Source: Pseudomonadota bacterium
Lineage (GTDB): Bacteria > Myxococcota_A > Polyangia > Polyangiales > Polyangiaceae
DNA: 30,324 nt
Reading direction: 5' to 3'
Assembly (NCBI GenBank): GCA_023460875.1
Contig: JAEWOQ010000560.1
Coordinates: 1-30,324, forward strand
The notes under the pieces were generated by a model, which ran no database searches, was not told the DNA's origin, and saw only the letters and a list, made by a program, of their open reading frames with translations. Position numbers and translations under genes: made by a program. The first letter of the stretch is position 1; the number at the start of each line of letters is the position of its first letter. Of the stretch, positions 22,365 through 30,324 are shown piece by piece.

Positions 22365-24074
22365 ATGTTTCGAAAGCGCATTGCGGCAGTCAGTGTCATC
22401 GCAGCTGCCATGTTCGCGGGAGGAGTGACGACTCCTCGACCCGCCCACGCTGCCGACGTCATCGACTTGGACGACGAAGAAAGTGGCGGCGTCATCGACC
22501 TCGATGAGGGGGATGCAGCACCTCCGCCTGCCGTCGTAGCCGGAGACATGACGGAGGAAGCCGCGGCCGCTAAGCGAGCTTTCGATCAGAAGCGCTGGCC
22601 CGAGGCTGCCCAGGGCATGTTCCGGGTAGTCGCGGGTGAGACCGGAGACGACCCCGGAAACCGTCAGCTCGGCGAGTACTACCTGGCGGTGTCCCTCTAC
22701 AACCTCAAGTTCTTCCAGGCGAGCTTCGCGATCTTCAGCGTGATCGCCGACAACCCGAACCACCTGCGGTTCAACGAGACGCTGCTCTGGCTGGCCAAGC
22801 TGGCGACGGACCTCCCCGAGGCGGCCGACATCATCGCCCGCGTGGGTAAGTACGGTGACGAGCACCTCGCCCGCTTCGACAACAAGGAGCAGCGAGACCT
22901 CTACTGGCAGCTCAACTACATGCTGGGTCGTTACAAGTACCAGCAGGGCGACTACGAGGAGGCGATCCGCCTCTTCCAGAAGGTCGATCGTCAGAGCCCG
23001 CAGTACGTCAAGGCTCAGTTCTTCACCGGCATCAGCTATGTCCGGGTGAGGAAGTCGGTGCCAGCCGTCAAGGCCTTCCAGCGCATCGAGAAGGCGATCG
23101 CCGAGGGCGCCGCCAAGGGCGTCGAGGACGAGAACCGCATGCTCGATCTCGCGAAGCTGTCGATGGCGCGGACGTTCTACTCCGCGTCCATCCGCCTCGA
23201 CCCCGAGACGAACGCTCCAACCATCGATGAGACGAAGCTGAGCGCCGCGGTCAAGTACTGGAACGAGGTCGAGGAGAACAGCGAGTACTGGCTGGACGCC
23301 CACTTCGAAGAGGCGTGGGCCTACTTCATGGCCGGCCAGTACACCCGCGCCCTCGGCAACATCCACACCCTGAACGCTCCGTACTTCCCGAACGCGTTCT
23401 ACCCAGAGGCGGACATCCTCAAGGCGGTCGTCTACTTCACGAACTGCGACTACGACCGGGCGACGATCGTCGTGGCGCGGTTCCAGCAGAAGACGCAGCC
23501 CGTCAAGGAGGAGCTCCAGAAGGTCCTCCAGAAGCACAAGGGCGAGAACCAGGACGAGGACTTCTACAAGTTCCTCATCCAGGTCCGTGAGGGGAAGGCG
23601 AACCTGAACGAGACCGTCGAGCCCATCGTCGAGTCGGCCCTCAGCGACCGCAACCTGCTCCGGAACATCGAGTACGTCCGGCTGCTCGAGGAGGAGGAGA
23701 AGCGCTTCAAGAAGGCGCCGCCGACCTTCCAGAACTCGGCCATCGGCACGCAGGTCGAGCAGTCCCTCGAGCTGGCGAAGACGCTGGCCAAGAAGAGGGC
23801 CGGCAAGCTCGCTCGGCAGCGTTACCAGCGGTACGTGGACGAGATGGATGAACACATCCGCAACGGTGACAAGATCCTGATCGACATCGTTGCGGCCAAG
23901 CGAAACTTGCTCGACCAGGCCATCACCGAAGGTCAGGTCAGCGCCGCCGAGTCGAGGCTCTTCGGCGTGGTCAATCCGGACGACGAGCACTTCATGTGGC
24001 CGTTCGACGGCGAATACTGGCGCGACGAGCTCGGCTTCTATCGTCAAGAAGTCCAGTCGGCTTGCGGGAGATAA
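22365..24074 (+). CDS. Secreted TPR protein (569 aa; GltC-like candidate)
   Basis: A signal peptide (MFRKRIAAVSVIAAAMFAGG..AHAAD) leads to a double acidic motif (VIDLDDEESGG / VIDLDEGD) and a helical TPR array: AKRAFDQKRWPEAAQGMF, GEYYLAVSLYNLKFFQASFAIF, YMLGRYKYQQGDYEEAIRLF, AYFMAGQYTRALGNIHTL. A coiled-coil C-terminal third (LAKTLAKKRAGKLARQRYQRY) ends in HFMWPFDGEYWRDELGFYRQ. It is thus a periplasmic scaffold. It precedes the giant TPR gene by only 5 bp and is the first gene of the cluster. By position and kind it could match GltC (periplasmic TPR protein of the Myxococcus gliding machine), but I recognise the fold rather than the gene. ATG 22365 has GAGG upstream; the longer frame to 22122 is not used. 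Confidence 0.87.
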   Translation: MFRKRIAAVSVIAAAMFAGGVTTPRPAHAADVIDLDDEESGGVIDLDEGDAAPPPAVVAGDMTEEAAAAKRAFDQKRWPEAAQGMFRVVAGETGDDPGNRQLGEYYLAVSLYNLKFFQASFAIFSVIADNPNHLRFNETLLWLAKLATDLPEAADIIARVGKYGDEHLARFDNKEQRDLYWQLNYMLGRYKYQQGDYEEAIRLFQKVDRQSPQYVKAQFFTGISYVRVRKSVPAVKAFQRIEKAIAEGAAKGVEDENRMLDLAKLSMARTFYSASIRLDPETNAPTIDETKLSAAVKYWNEVEENSEYWLDAHFEEAWAYFMAGQYTRALGNIHTLNAPYFPNAFYPEADILKAVVYFTNCDYDRATIVVARFQQKTQPVKEELQKVLQKHKGENQDEDFYKFLIQVREGKANLNETVEPIVESALSDRNLLRNIEYVRLLEEEEKRFKKAPPTFQNSAIGTQVEQSLELAKTLAKKRAGKLARQRYQRYVDEMDEHIRNGDKILIDIVAAKRNLLDQAITEGQVSAAESRLFGVVNPDDEHFMWPFDGEYWRDELGFYRQEVQSACGR

Positions 24075-24079
24075 TCGAG

Positions 24080-27000
24080 ATGCACATCAAGCACGCGAAG
24101 ACCGTTATGGCCACCTTGTGTGGCCTGCTGTTGACTACGGCGTCGGCCCTGGGGGCGGACGCGCGCAAGATGAGCGCTGAGTGCGTCTCGCCTCAAGCAT
24201 ACAAGAACATCGAGGAGTGCCCCGGCGGTCCGGCGAAGTTCGAAGGCAAGAAGCGCAAGGGCACCTCCTTCAAGAGCAAGCCGCCGCCCATCGAGACGAA
24301 GAAGAAGTCCGACGCCAAGCCCGGTGACGTCGGCGCCCTCGAGAAGCTGATCGAGCGTGACACCCGTAAAGGGAGGATGCAGCAGCGGGTGAAGAGCCTG
24401 CTCATCACCGAGATCACCGGCCTCGAGCGCCTGTACAAGTCGACGCCCGACAAGTCGAAGGACAAGCCGCAGCTGACGTTGCGCCTCGCAGAGGCCTACG
24501 CGGAGCTCGAGCAGTCGGCGATCCGCGAGAAGATCGCCACCGACATCGCGATCCAGGACGCGAAGAAGAAGAAGAAGGACACCTCAAAGCTCCGCAAGGA
24601 GGTGGCCAAGGCCAAGCAGATGGAGAAGGCTGCTCGGTCCAAGGCCATCGCGTACTACCGCGTGATGGCGTCCAAGTACTCGAGCTACTCGAAGATCGAC
24701 GAGGTGCTCTACTACCTCGCGTACGAGTACGAGCAGGCGGGCGACCTGCAGAACGCTCGGAAGACGTACTACGAGTTGATCGAGAAGGCGCCGAAGTCCC
24801 CGTACGTCCCGAACGCGTACCTCGCCTTCGGTGAGCTCTTCTTCCAAGAGGCCAGCGCGGATCCCTCCAAGTGGGCCCTGGCCGAGGCAGCTTATCGGGA
24901 GGTGGTGAAGTATCCGCCGCCGAACAACAAGCTGTACGGCTACGCGCACTACAAGCTCGGGTACGTGTACTGGAACCAGGGCATGTACAAGCAGGCCCTG
25001 GCCGAGTTCAAGAAGGTCATCGAGTTCGGGAACACGCACTCGCAGCTGCCGAACGCCAAGCAGCTCGCCAACTCGGCGCGCCGTGACCTGATCCCAGTGT
25101 ACGCCGCGAGCGAGTCGCCCAGTAAGGCGTTCGTGTACTTCAAGCCCCTCGCCGAGGGAAAGACCGACGAGAACGCCGTCAAGATGATGCGCGATCTCGG
25201 CTACGCGTACCTCGACACGGGCCACTATCCCGAGGGCATCGAGCTCTACAAGGACCTGATGTCCCGGGACAGGGGTGAGCACTGGTGTGAGTACCAGGGC
25301 CAGATCACCACGGCGGTCCAGGCGGCGTACTCGGCGGACAAGGAGCGGATCAAGCGCGAGCTCGACCAGCAGATCGAAATCCGCAAGCAGTTCACGGGCA
25401 TGAAGGTGCCCGACAAGGCAAAGCTCGCCTGCGACAACAAGACCGCCGAGCTCCTCTCGGAGACCGCGATGAGCTGGCACCTCGAGGCCGTGGGCACCGG
25501 CGGTGTGCGGGGCACGAACAGCCCGCAGACGATGGATTTGGCGGCGTACGTTTACAAGAAGGTCGCCGACAACTTCACCGGGGAGGACTTCGCCAAGTTC
25601 GAGTTCCCCCGCATCGTCAAGGAAGACTGGCCGACGATCTACAAGGTCAAGTACGCGATGGCGGACTTGCTCTACTTCCAGCAGCGCTGGGAGCTCTGTG
25701 GTCCGGCTTTCGACGCGGTGGTCGCGGAGAACCCGAAGGGTCCTGACGCCGCCGAGGCCGCGTACGCTTCTGTGCTCTGCTACCAGAAGATGTACGACCA
25801 GATGCACAAGGGCGGCTCCGATCGACAGGGCCGCGGCCTGGGACCCACTGGCGCCTCCGAGGAGGATCGCCAGGCGTCCAAGGGCGAGTGGGAGAAGTTC
25901 AAGCCGAAGGAAATGTCCGAGATGCAGAAGGGCATGGTCACGGCTTTCAACCGCTACGTCTGCTACATCACTCCGAAGGCCGGCGACACCGAGGCTGAGG
26001 AGCAGTACGTCGAGGTGAAGTACGCGCGGGCGCGCACCTACTTCGAGGCCCAGCACTGGGAGGAGGCGGCGCTCGGCTTCCGAGACATCGCCATCAACCA
26101 CTCGGACAAGGACGCGGGCATCTTCGCCGCGCAGCTCTACCTCGAAGCGATGAACGTCCTCGGCTCGAAGACGGAGCCGCCGCGACCGGCCTGCTTCGAC
26201 GACATGGCCGCGGACGTGCCGATCTTCCTGAAGAACTACTGCCAGGGCTCGGCGTACGAGGACAACAAGGAGCAGTGCGAGCTGCTGACCCGCATCGAGT
26301 TCGACGTGAAGCGTCTCGCGGCGCAGAAGAAGGTCGAGCTGGCGGACACCCAGGCGGACAAGGGGGACTACAAGAGCGCTCTGGAGAACTACAAGGGCGG
26401 CGGTGACGCCTACCTGGATCTCTGGAGAGGCTACTGTGAGAAGCCCATGGCCGCGGGTGAGAAGGTCAAGCAGTGCGAGACCGCTCACGAGATCGTCTAC
26501 AATATGGCGCGGGCCTACCAGGCTGGCCGTCTGCTCGCGAAGTCGATTCAGGCGCGCATGATCCTCCTGAATCCCAAGTACGGGATGCAGAACACGGATC
26601 TGGCGCTGAAGGCGACCTACGAGATCGGCGGCAACTATCAGGCCATCGCCGTGTACGACAAGGCGGCCGACTTCTACGAGCAGTACGCCAGGAACTCGAA
26701 GTTCCGGGGCGAGAACGCCGATCAGGCCCTGAGCGACGCGGTGGTGTTGCGGCTCGGTCTGGGGCAGGAGGACAAGGCCCTCGAGACGGCGACGCTGTTC
26801 CAGCGGAACTTCGGCGCGCGAAAGCCGGCCCAGGCCGCTCAGATTGGCTTCGCCATCGCGGCGAACTACGCGGACAAGGGTGCATGGGACGATGCGCGCA
26901 AGAGCCTCACCGGCTCGATGCGACTCATCGACTCGAGCGCGACGCTGGACGTTCGGCTTCAGGCTCACGCCCTTCTTGGTCGTGCCTATGAGAAGCTGAA

Positions 27001-27763
27001 GAGCAAGCCGGCGGCGGACCGCGAGTACCGGGCGGTCGTGGCCTTGTGGTCCGACCCGAAGAAGGCGGTCGCAGCGATCGAGAAGGACGGCGGCCCTCGC
27101 GAGCTCGGCCGTGCCCTCGAGGCGGTGGGTGAGGCGCACTTCTACTTCGCAGAGCAGAAGAAGGAGAAGGTCGATGCCTACGCGTTCCCGAAGTACAACG
27201 GACCGAAGGATCGGGAAGGCATCAACAAGCACATCAGCACCAAGGTCAAGGACTGGTACACGAAGAAGCGGGACATGATCGCCGAGGTGAGCAAGGAGTA
27301 CGAGAAGGTCGTCGTTCTCGAGCCCGTGCCTCCACCGAAGTGGGTCATCGCGGCCGGCTCACGCGTGGGTGAGATGTGGGGCAAGTTCGTGGCGGACTTC
27401 CGGTCCGCGCCGATCCCCAAGGAGTGGGAGCGGGACTTCGAGATCCGGACCGCCTACTACGGCGCGCTGGATGACGCTTCCGAGCCCTTCAAGAAGCAGG
27501 CCCGCGGCGCCTATGAGATCTGTCTCGGGTACTCGGTGAAGTACCAGTACTTCGACGGGTTCAGCCGAGCCTGCGAAGAGTGGCTCGCCGAGAACTACAA
27601 GTCCGAGTTCGCCCTCATCGACGAGTTCCGCGGAGCTCCGACCCGCGTGAACGATCCGCTCCGCGAGCAGGCCTACCCGCTCCGGATCGGAGGAGAGCCG
27701 ATGGTGAGCGCCCCCACGATGCCCGTGGAGGAGCAGAAGAAGCAGGAGGCGGCCAGCAAGTGA
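24080..27763 (+). CDS. Giant secreted TPR protein (1227 aa; AgmU/GltD-like candidate)
   Basis: Signal peptide MHIKHAKTVMATLCGLLLTTASALGAD, then a Lys/Pro-rich stretch and many TPR units over the whole length, for example YLAYEYEQAGDLQNARKTYY, AHYKLGYVYWNQGMYKQALA, DLGYAYLDTGHYPEGIELY, IGGNYQAIAVYDKAADFYEQ, LLGRAYEKLKSKPAADREY. It is Lys-rich, with almost regular use of GAG/AAG codons. It starts 5 bp after the previous stop, with GGGAG inside the end of that gene, hence translational coupling. A very large TPR protein followed by a TPR lipoprotein, a small secreted protein and an FHA protein is the order of gltD(agmU)-gltE(aglT)-gltF-gltG in Myxococcus as I recall it. The product is probably a periplasmic scaffold. 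Confidence 0.87.
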   Translation: MHIKHAKTVMATLCGLLLTTASALGADARKMSAECVSPQAYKNIEECPGGPAKFEGKKRKGTSFKSKPPPIETKKKSDAKPGDVGALEKLIERDTRKGRMQQRVKSLLITEITGLERLYKSTPDKSKDKPQLTLRLAEAYAELEQSAIREKIATDIAIQDAKKKKKDTSKLRKEVAKAKQMEKAARSKAIAYYRVMASKYSSYSKIDEVLYYLAYEYEQAGDLQNARKTYYELIEKAPKSPYVPNAYLAFGELFFQEASADPSKWALAEAAYREVVKYPPPNNKLYGYAHYKLGYVYWNQGMYKQALAEFKKVIEFGNTHSQLPNAKQLANSARRDLIPVYAASESPSKAFVYFKPLAEGKTDENAVKMMRDLGYAYLDTGHYPEGIELYKDLMSRDRGEHWCEYQGQITTAVQAAYSADKERIKRELDQQIEIRKQFTGMKVPDKAKLACDNKTAELLSETAMSWHLEAVGTGGVRGTNSPQTMDLAAYVYKKVADNFTGEDFAKFEFPRIVKEDWPTIYKVKYAMADLLYFQQRWELCGPAFDAVVAENPKGPDAAEAAYASVLCYQKMYDQMHKGGSDRQGRGLGPTGASEEDRQASKGEWEKFKPKEMSEMQKGMVTAFNRYVCYITPKAGDTEAEEQYVEVKYARARTYFEAQHWEEAALGFRDIAINHSDKDAGIFAAQLYLEAMNVLGSKTEPPRPACFDDMAADVPIFLKNYCQGSAYEDNKEQCELLTRIEFDVKRLAAQKKVELADTQADKGDYKSALENYKGGGDAYLDLWRGYCEKPMAAGEKVKQCETAHEIVYNMARAYQAGRLLAKSIQARMILLNPKYGMQNTDLALKATYEIGGNYQAIAVYDKAADFYEQYARNSKFRGENADQALSDAVVLRLGLGQEDKALETATLFQRNFGARKPAQAAQIGFAIAANYADKGAWDDARKSLTGSMRLIDSSATLDVRLQAHALLGRAYEKLKSKPAADREYRAVVALWSDPKKAVAAIEKDGGPRELGRALEAVGEAHFYFAEQKKEKVDAYAFPKYNGPKDREGINKHISTKVKDWYTKKRDMIAEVSKEYEKVVVLEPVPPPKWVIAAGSRVGEMWGKFVADFRSAPIPKEWERDFEIRTAYYGALDDASEPFKKQARGAYEICLGYSVKYQYFDGFSRACEEWLAENYKSEFALIDEFRGAPTRVNDPLREQAYPLRIGGEPMVSAPTMPVEEQKKQEAASK

Positions 27764-27772
27764 GCCGCGAAG

Positions 27773-27817
27773 CGGGCCGCTGCGAGGTCGGGAGTCAACC
27801 CGACGCGCGGCGGCCCG
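27773..27817 (+). other. Intercistronic stem-loop
   Basis: Outer stem CGGGCCGC (27773-27780) / GCGGCCCG (27810-27817) and inner stem GTCGGG (27787-27792) / CCCGAC (27799-27804), loop AGTCAA. It lies 10 bp past the giant TPR stop and 28 bp before the lipoprotein start, with no T-run, so it may stabilise or process the mRNA and set the ratio of the two products. Confidence 0.6.
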
Positions 27818-27845
27818 TACGCTGACCAAGAACGGAGATGACGAG

Positions 27846-29336
27846 ATGAAGACGTTCAGTGGACTTGCAGCGATTGCCCTCTTGCTCGGGGCCGTGGCTT
27901 GCGGTGGTAGCAGCAAGAAGGCTCTGGACCCCTCGCTGGATAGCGGGAAGAAGGACCGAAGCGGCAACGCGGTGGTCAAGGCCGCGGAGAGGGGTTTCAA
28001 TAGCGCCCTCGACGATTTCGTGGCTCAGGACAACGCCGCGTCGTGGAAGGACGCGACCTGTGAGCGGGTCGCCAAGGCCTTCATCGCGGCGTCGGACGAG
28101 CAGAAGTCGGTGGCTGGCAACGTGCTGCCAGAGGCGATTTACAACGCTGCTCTCGCCTACCAGCGGTGTGGCGATGACGTGAAGGCGAAGGAGCACTTCG
28201 CTAAGGCGCTGGCGGAGGAGTCGGAGTTCCATCGCGCGCGAGCGCAGCTGGCCCTCTACAAGTTCCAGGAGACGAAGGATATCGACACCGCCGTGCGGGA
28301 GCTCGATCAGATCATCCGGGACGCGAAGTTCCAGAACGTGGAGGCGCTCGTGAGCGTCGCGGCGTTGCAGATGCAACGGGCCGGGAGCGCGAGCGGCAGC
28401 GGCTGCAGCGACGACATGAGCTGCGCGCAGCTGAACCTGCAGCGGGCCCTCGCGATCGATGACAGCTTCATGCCGGCGTTCAACCAGCTGGCCCTCTACT
28501 ACCTGGAAGAGGCCCGCCTCAAGGCGGGGCAGAAGAGGCCTGCGAAGGGGAAGGGCGGCCTGGTCGTGGCGGGCGCGACGGCTGCGAAGGCGAACGCGCA
28601 GCAGCTCGATCTGGCGGCGCTCGTGGCGTCTCAGGCGCAGAAGAAGAACCCGAACTACGCGCCGATCCACAACACCAGCGGCCTCATCCTGGTGGAGCTC
28701 CAGAACTACAACGGGGCAGTGAAGGCGTTCGGGACGGCGCGGAAGCTGGATCCGCGGTTCTTCGAGGCCCACATGAACTACGCGGCGGTGAACCTCTCCT
28801 TCCGCGGGTTCGCGGAGGCGGAGAAGGCTTACCGGGAGGCCCTGAAGCTGCGACCCGACACGTACGAGGCGCACCTCGGGCTGGCCCTCGCGTTGCGCGG
28901 GCAGATCACGCCATCGAACATGACAAAGTACGTCGCCGAGGTGCAGAAGCACCTGGACGCGGCGAAGAAGATCGACGGGTCGCGCCCCGAGGCCTTCTAC
29001 AACGAGGCCATCCTCTCCCAGGAGTTCCGCGCCAAGACGAGCGAGGACCCGATCCCAGCGTACGACAAGGCCATCGGGCAGTACGAGGCCTTCATCTCGA
29101 AGGCGAGCGCGGATGCTGCCTTCGCGGACGCGGTCAAGCGCTCGAAGGACCGGGTGCAGGACATCTCGGACACGAAGCAGTTCATCATCGATGGGCGCGA
29201 GATCGAGCGGCAGCAGAAGGAGATCGACGCCCAGATGAAGGCGGAGGCGGAGGCGGCCAAGAAGGCCGCCGAAGCGGAGAAGGCCGCCGCGGACAAGGAA
29301 GCGGCGGGCCCAGCGGCGGAGACTGCCAAGCAGTGA
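27846..29336 (+). CDS. TPR lipoprotein (AglT/GltE-like candidate)
   Basis: A 496-aa lipoprotein: signal MKTFSGLAAIALLLGAVAC with lipobox GAVAC, Cys19 lipidated. TPR-type repeats follow: YNAALAYQRCGDDVKAKEHF, FNQLALYYLEEARLKAG, IHNTSGLILVELQNYNGAVKAF, HMNYAAVNLSFRGFAEAEKAY. A C-terminal charged coiled coil (residues about 445-496) is Lys/Ala/Glu-rich. A Lys/Gly-rich loop (about 230-245) splits the array. The protein should be anchored in the envelope, binding partners through the TPRs. It follows the giant TPR by 82 bp. In Myxococcus the TPR lipoprotein AglT (GltE) has this place and is needed for gliding; the same role here is inferred. GGAG precedes the ATG. Confidence 0.88.
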   Translation: MKTFSGLAAIALLLGAVACGGSSKKALDPSLDSGKKDRSGNAVVKAAERGFNSALDDFVAQDNAASWKDATCERVAKAFIAASDEQKSVAGNVLPEAIYNAALAYQRCGDDVKAKEHFAKALAEESEFHRARAQLALYKFQETKDIDTAVRELDQIIRDAKFQNVEALVSVAALQMQRAGSASGSGCSDDMSCAQLNLQRALAIDDSFMPAFNQLALYYLEEARLKAGQKRPAKGKGGLVVAGATAAKANAQQLDLAALVASQAQKKNPNYAPIHNTSGLILVELQNYNGAVKAFGTARKLDPRFFEAHMNYAAVNLSFRGFAEAEKAYREALKLRPDTYEAHLGLALALRGQITPSNMTKYVAEVQKHLDAAKKIDGSRPEAFYNEAILSQEFRAKTSEDPIPAYDKAIGQYEAFISKASADAAFADAVKRSKDRVQDISDTKQFIIDGREIERQQKEIDAQMKAEAEAAKKAAEAEKAAADKEAAGPAAETAKQ

Positions 29337-29571
29337 GCCCGGCCGTGGCGCTCGGTGGCGACACGGGGGCGAGAGGGACGAGGAACGAGCCCCAGGAGGA
29401 GCGTTCCTCGTCGCTCATTTGGCGCACTAGTTGTCGAGAAGCGAAGAGCACGATCTGACGAGGGCGCGAGTAATTCGGGGTCGCGAGAGAGTTTTCGACC
29501 GGTTTGGGGAACTTCGACGATCTTGTGATGTCTGAATCGGTGCCTGACGCGGCTGGATCTCGCGGCCGCTG
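29337..29571 (+). terminator. Intergenic hairpin after TPR lipoprotein gene
   Basis: An 11-bp perfect stem GACGAGGAACG (29377-29387) / CGTTCCTCGTC (29402-29412) with a 14-nt loop follows the gene by 40 bp. A few T follow (CATTTGG), so it may be a weak terminator. The rest of this stretch holds no gene. The base composition becomes more AT-rich toward the next promoter. Confidence 0.55.
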
Positions 29572-29601
29572 TTGACGAGCCCTGGGAAACCCAGGTACAC
29601 T
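29572..29601 (+). promoter_or_regulatory. Promoter with palindrome in the spacer
   Basis: TTGACG (29572-29577), 18-bp spacer, TACACT (29596-29601). The spacer contains CCTGGG-AAA-CCCAGG (29581-29595), a perfect inverted repeat placed where a repressor or a spacer-bending activator (MerR type) would bind. It drives the 87-aa gene that starts 38 bp downstream and probably the FHA gene. Confidence 0.6.
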
Positions 29602-29639
29602 GATACTGGAAAACAACGAAAAGTTTCGACGAGGCTGAA

Positions 29640-29903
29640 ATGAAGCGTTCGGGCAAGGTGAGCTTGGTGGCTGGTTTGGTTGGTGTGTCGTTGCTCGTGC
29701 TAGCGCCTGCGGCGTTTGCCCAGAGCGAGGGCGGCGGCGACGATGGCTACGGGTACGAGTTCTCGGATGACCCGCTCAGCGCCGGTGGGTTCGGGCCGAA
29801 CGACTCGACCATTCGAGTGCGCGCCAAGGCGCAGCGAACCACCCTGATCCGGCCGCGGACCTCGTTCGTGCCCGAAATGCTCAAGTCGGTGGAAGACCTC
29901 TGA
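29640..29903 (+). CDS. Small secreted protein (GltF-like candidate)
   Basis: An 87-aa protein with a signal peptide (VSLVAGLVGVSLLVLAPAAFAQ) and a 58-aa mature chain: a Gly/Asp-rich acidic start (SEGGGDDGYGYEFSDDPLSAG) and a basic second half (IRVRAKAQRTTLIRPRTSF) closing with VPEMLKSVEDL. No known domain is recognised. The split into acidic, basic and amphipathic end parts looks like a peptide that docks on a larger protein. GAGG 6 bp upstream supports the ATG. It lies between the TPR lipoprotein and FHA genes, as GltF does between GltE and GltG in Myxococcus (order from memory). Confidence 0.8.
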   Translation: MKRSGKVSLVAGLVGVSLLVLAPAAFAQSEGGGDDGYGYEFSDDPLSAGGFGPNDSTIRVRAKAQRTTLIRPRTSFVPEMLKSVEDL

Positions 29904-30002
29904 GCTCTGATTCCCTTCCGACGTTGACCCGATTCTTTCTCGTCACTTCCCCGTGAGCTCGCCCCTGAGCGAATCGAGGAGTGCGTCTAGGTAACCCCCG
30001 AA

Positions 30003-30324
30003 ATGGCAAAAGCGGTTCTCACATTTGCGCTCTACCAGGGTGATGGCCTCCTGCGTCGCGAAACGGTCACGCAGGACATCGTCAAGGTCGGTAGGGATCC
30101 CAAGAGTCACCTGCAGGTAGAAGACGAGCTGGCGTCGCGCATGCACGCCGTCATCGAGGTCGCGGGTCCCGATGACATTACGCTCATTGACCTGGGGAAC
30201 GAGCCGGGCACCCTTGTCAACGGCGCGAACGTCAACAAGTGCAAGCTGCACGTAGGTGACCAGATCCAGGTCGGCGGCACGCTGATCGTCCTGGAGCGCG
30301 CCGACGCGGCGGGGGTGGAGGTCG
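30003..30324 (+). CDS. FHA domain protein (partial, C-terminus outside window; GltG-like candidate)
   Basis: The visible 107 residues form one FHA domain: KVGRDPKSHLQVEDELASRMHAVIEV (Gly-Arg, then Ser-Arg-x-His), IDLGNEPGTLVNGANV (the Asn-Gly turn) and LHVGDQIQVGGTLIVLE. These are the residues that bind phosphothreonine peptides, so the domain looks functional. It is cytosolic here, with no signal peptide; in Myxococcus the FHA protein GltG continues with a membrane helix and periplasmic part, which cannot be checked because the window ends. ATG 30003 has AGGT upstream. The gap of 99 bp to the small gene shows no certain promoter. Confidence 0.9.
   Translation, partial: MAKAVLTFALYQGDGLLRRETVTQDIVKVGRDPKSHLQVEDELASRMHAVIEVAGPDDITLIDLGNEPGTLVNGANVNKCKLHVGDQIQVGGTLIVLERADAAGVEV

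Noticed and set aside
22233..24047. 604-codon frame antisense to the 569-aa TPR gene
   Set aside because: Same kind of mirror frame; the sense strand has a signal peptide and clear TPR units.
24584..27232. 882-codon open frame antisense to the giant TPR gene
   Set aside because: Leu/Val/Arg-rich mirror of a Lys/Glu-rich gene with strong third-position GC bias; no domain, no ribosome binding site.

Overview
The window is a high-GC stretch of a bacterial chromosome, most likely from a Myxococcota member (myxobacterial or Sandaracinus/Polyangia-like). The pointers are paired outer-membrane beta-barrel proteins of the type common in myxobacteria, many secreted TPR and HEAT-repeat proteins, disulfide-rich lipoproteins, HAMP-domain membrane proteins without a kinase, a PP2C phosphatase, an FHA protein, and a TPR / TPR-lipoprotein / small secreted protein / FHA gene order that resembles the Myxococcus gliding (Glt/Agl) genes. 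No phage, transposase, integrase, CRISPR array or rRNA was seen. One tRNA gene (His, anticodon GTG) is present.

Left part (1-4.95 kb): a surface-molecule or exporter neighbourhood. A minus-strand ABC-2 permease (cut by the window edge) and its ATPase overlap by 4 bp. Divergent from them are a PqqD-like protein and a lasso-type B2 transglutaminase-like protein (a RiPP-style pair with no visible precursor). Then come RmlB-like dTDP-glucose 4,6-dehydratase (minus), a Gfo/Idh/MocA oxidoreductase and a WbpD/WlbB-like hexapeptide acyltransferase (plus, overlapping), which together suggest amino-sugar or deoxy-sugar building for a surface glycan.

Middle part (4.7-16.1 kb): mostly housekeeping and signalling. 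It holds an endonuclease/exonuclease/phosphatase-family hydrolase whose repeat-rich tail overlaps the acyltransferase tail antisense, frr, a PP2C phosphatase, a lipoprotein, tRNA-His, a histone-deacetylase-family amidohydrolase, a HAMP membrane sensor, a HEAT-repeat protein, two tandem outer-membrane beta-barrels and ftsY. ftsY and the barrel pair each have a clear sigma70-like promoter of the same design (TTGA.. / 18 bp / TATAGT).

Right part (16.3-30.3 kb): an Ig-like/carboxypeptidase-regulatory lipoprotein, a secreted HEAT protein, a second HAMP membrane protein, a YraN/UPF0102 protein and a 17-Cys lipoprotein. Across an almost 900 bp non-coding region begins a plus-strand cluster: TPR (569 aa), giant TPR (1227 aa), TPR lipoprotein (496 aa), an 87-aa secreted protein and an FHA protein cut by the window end. 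My main inference is that this is a Glt/Agl-type envelope machine (GltC/D/E/F/G-like). The beta-barrel pair about 8 kb away is a candidate for its outer-membrane part. This rests on gene order and domains only, without database searches.
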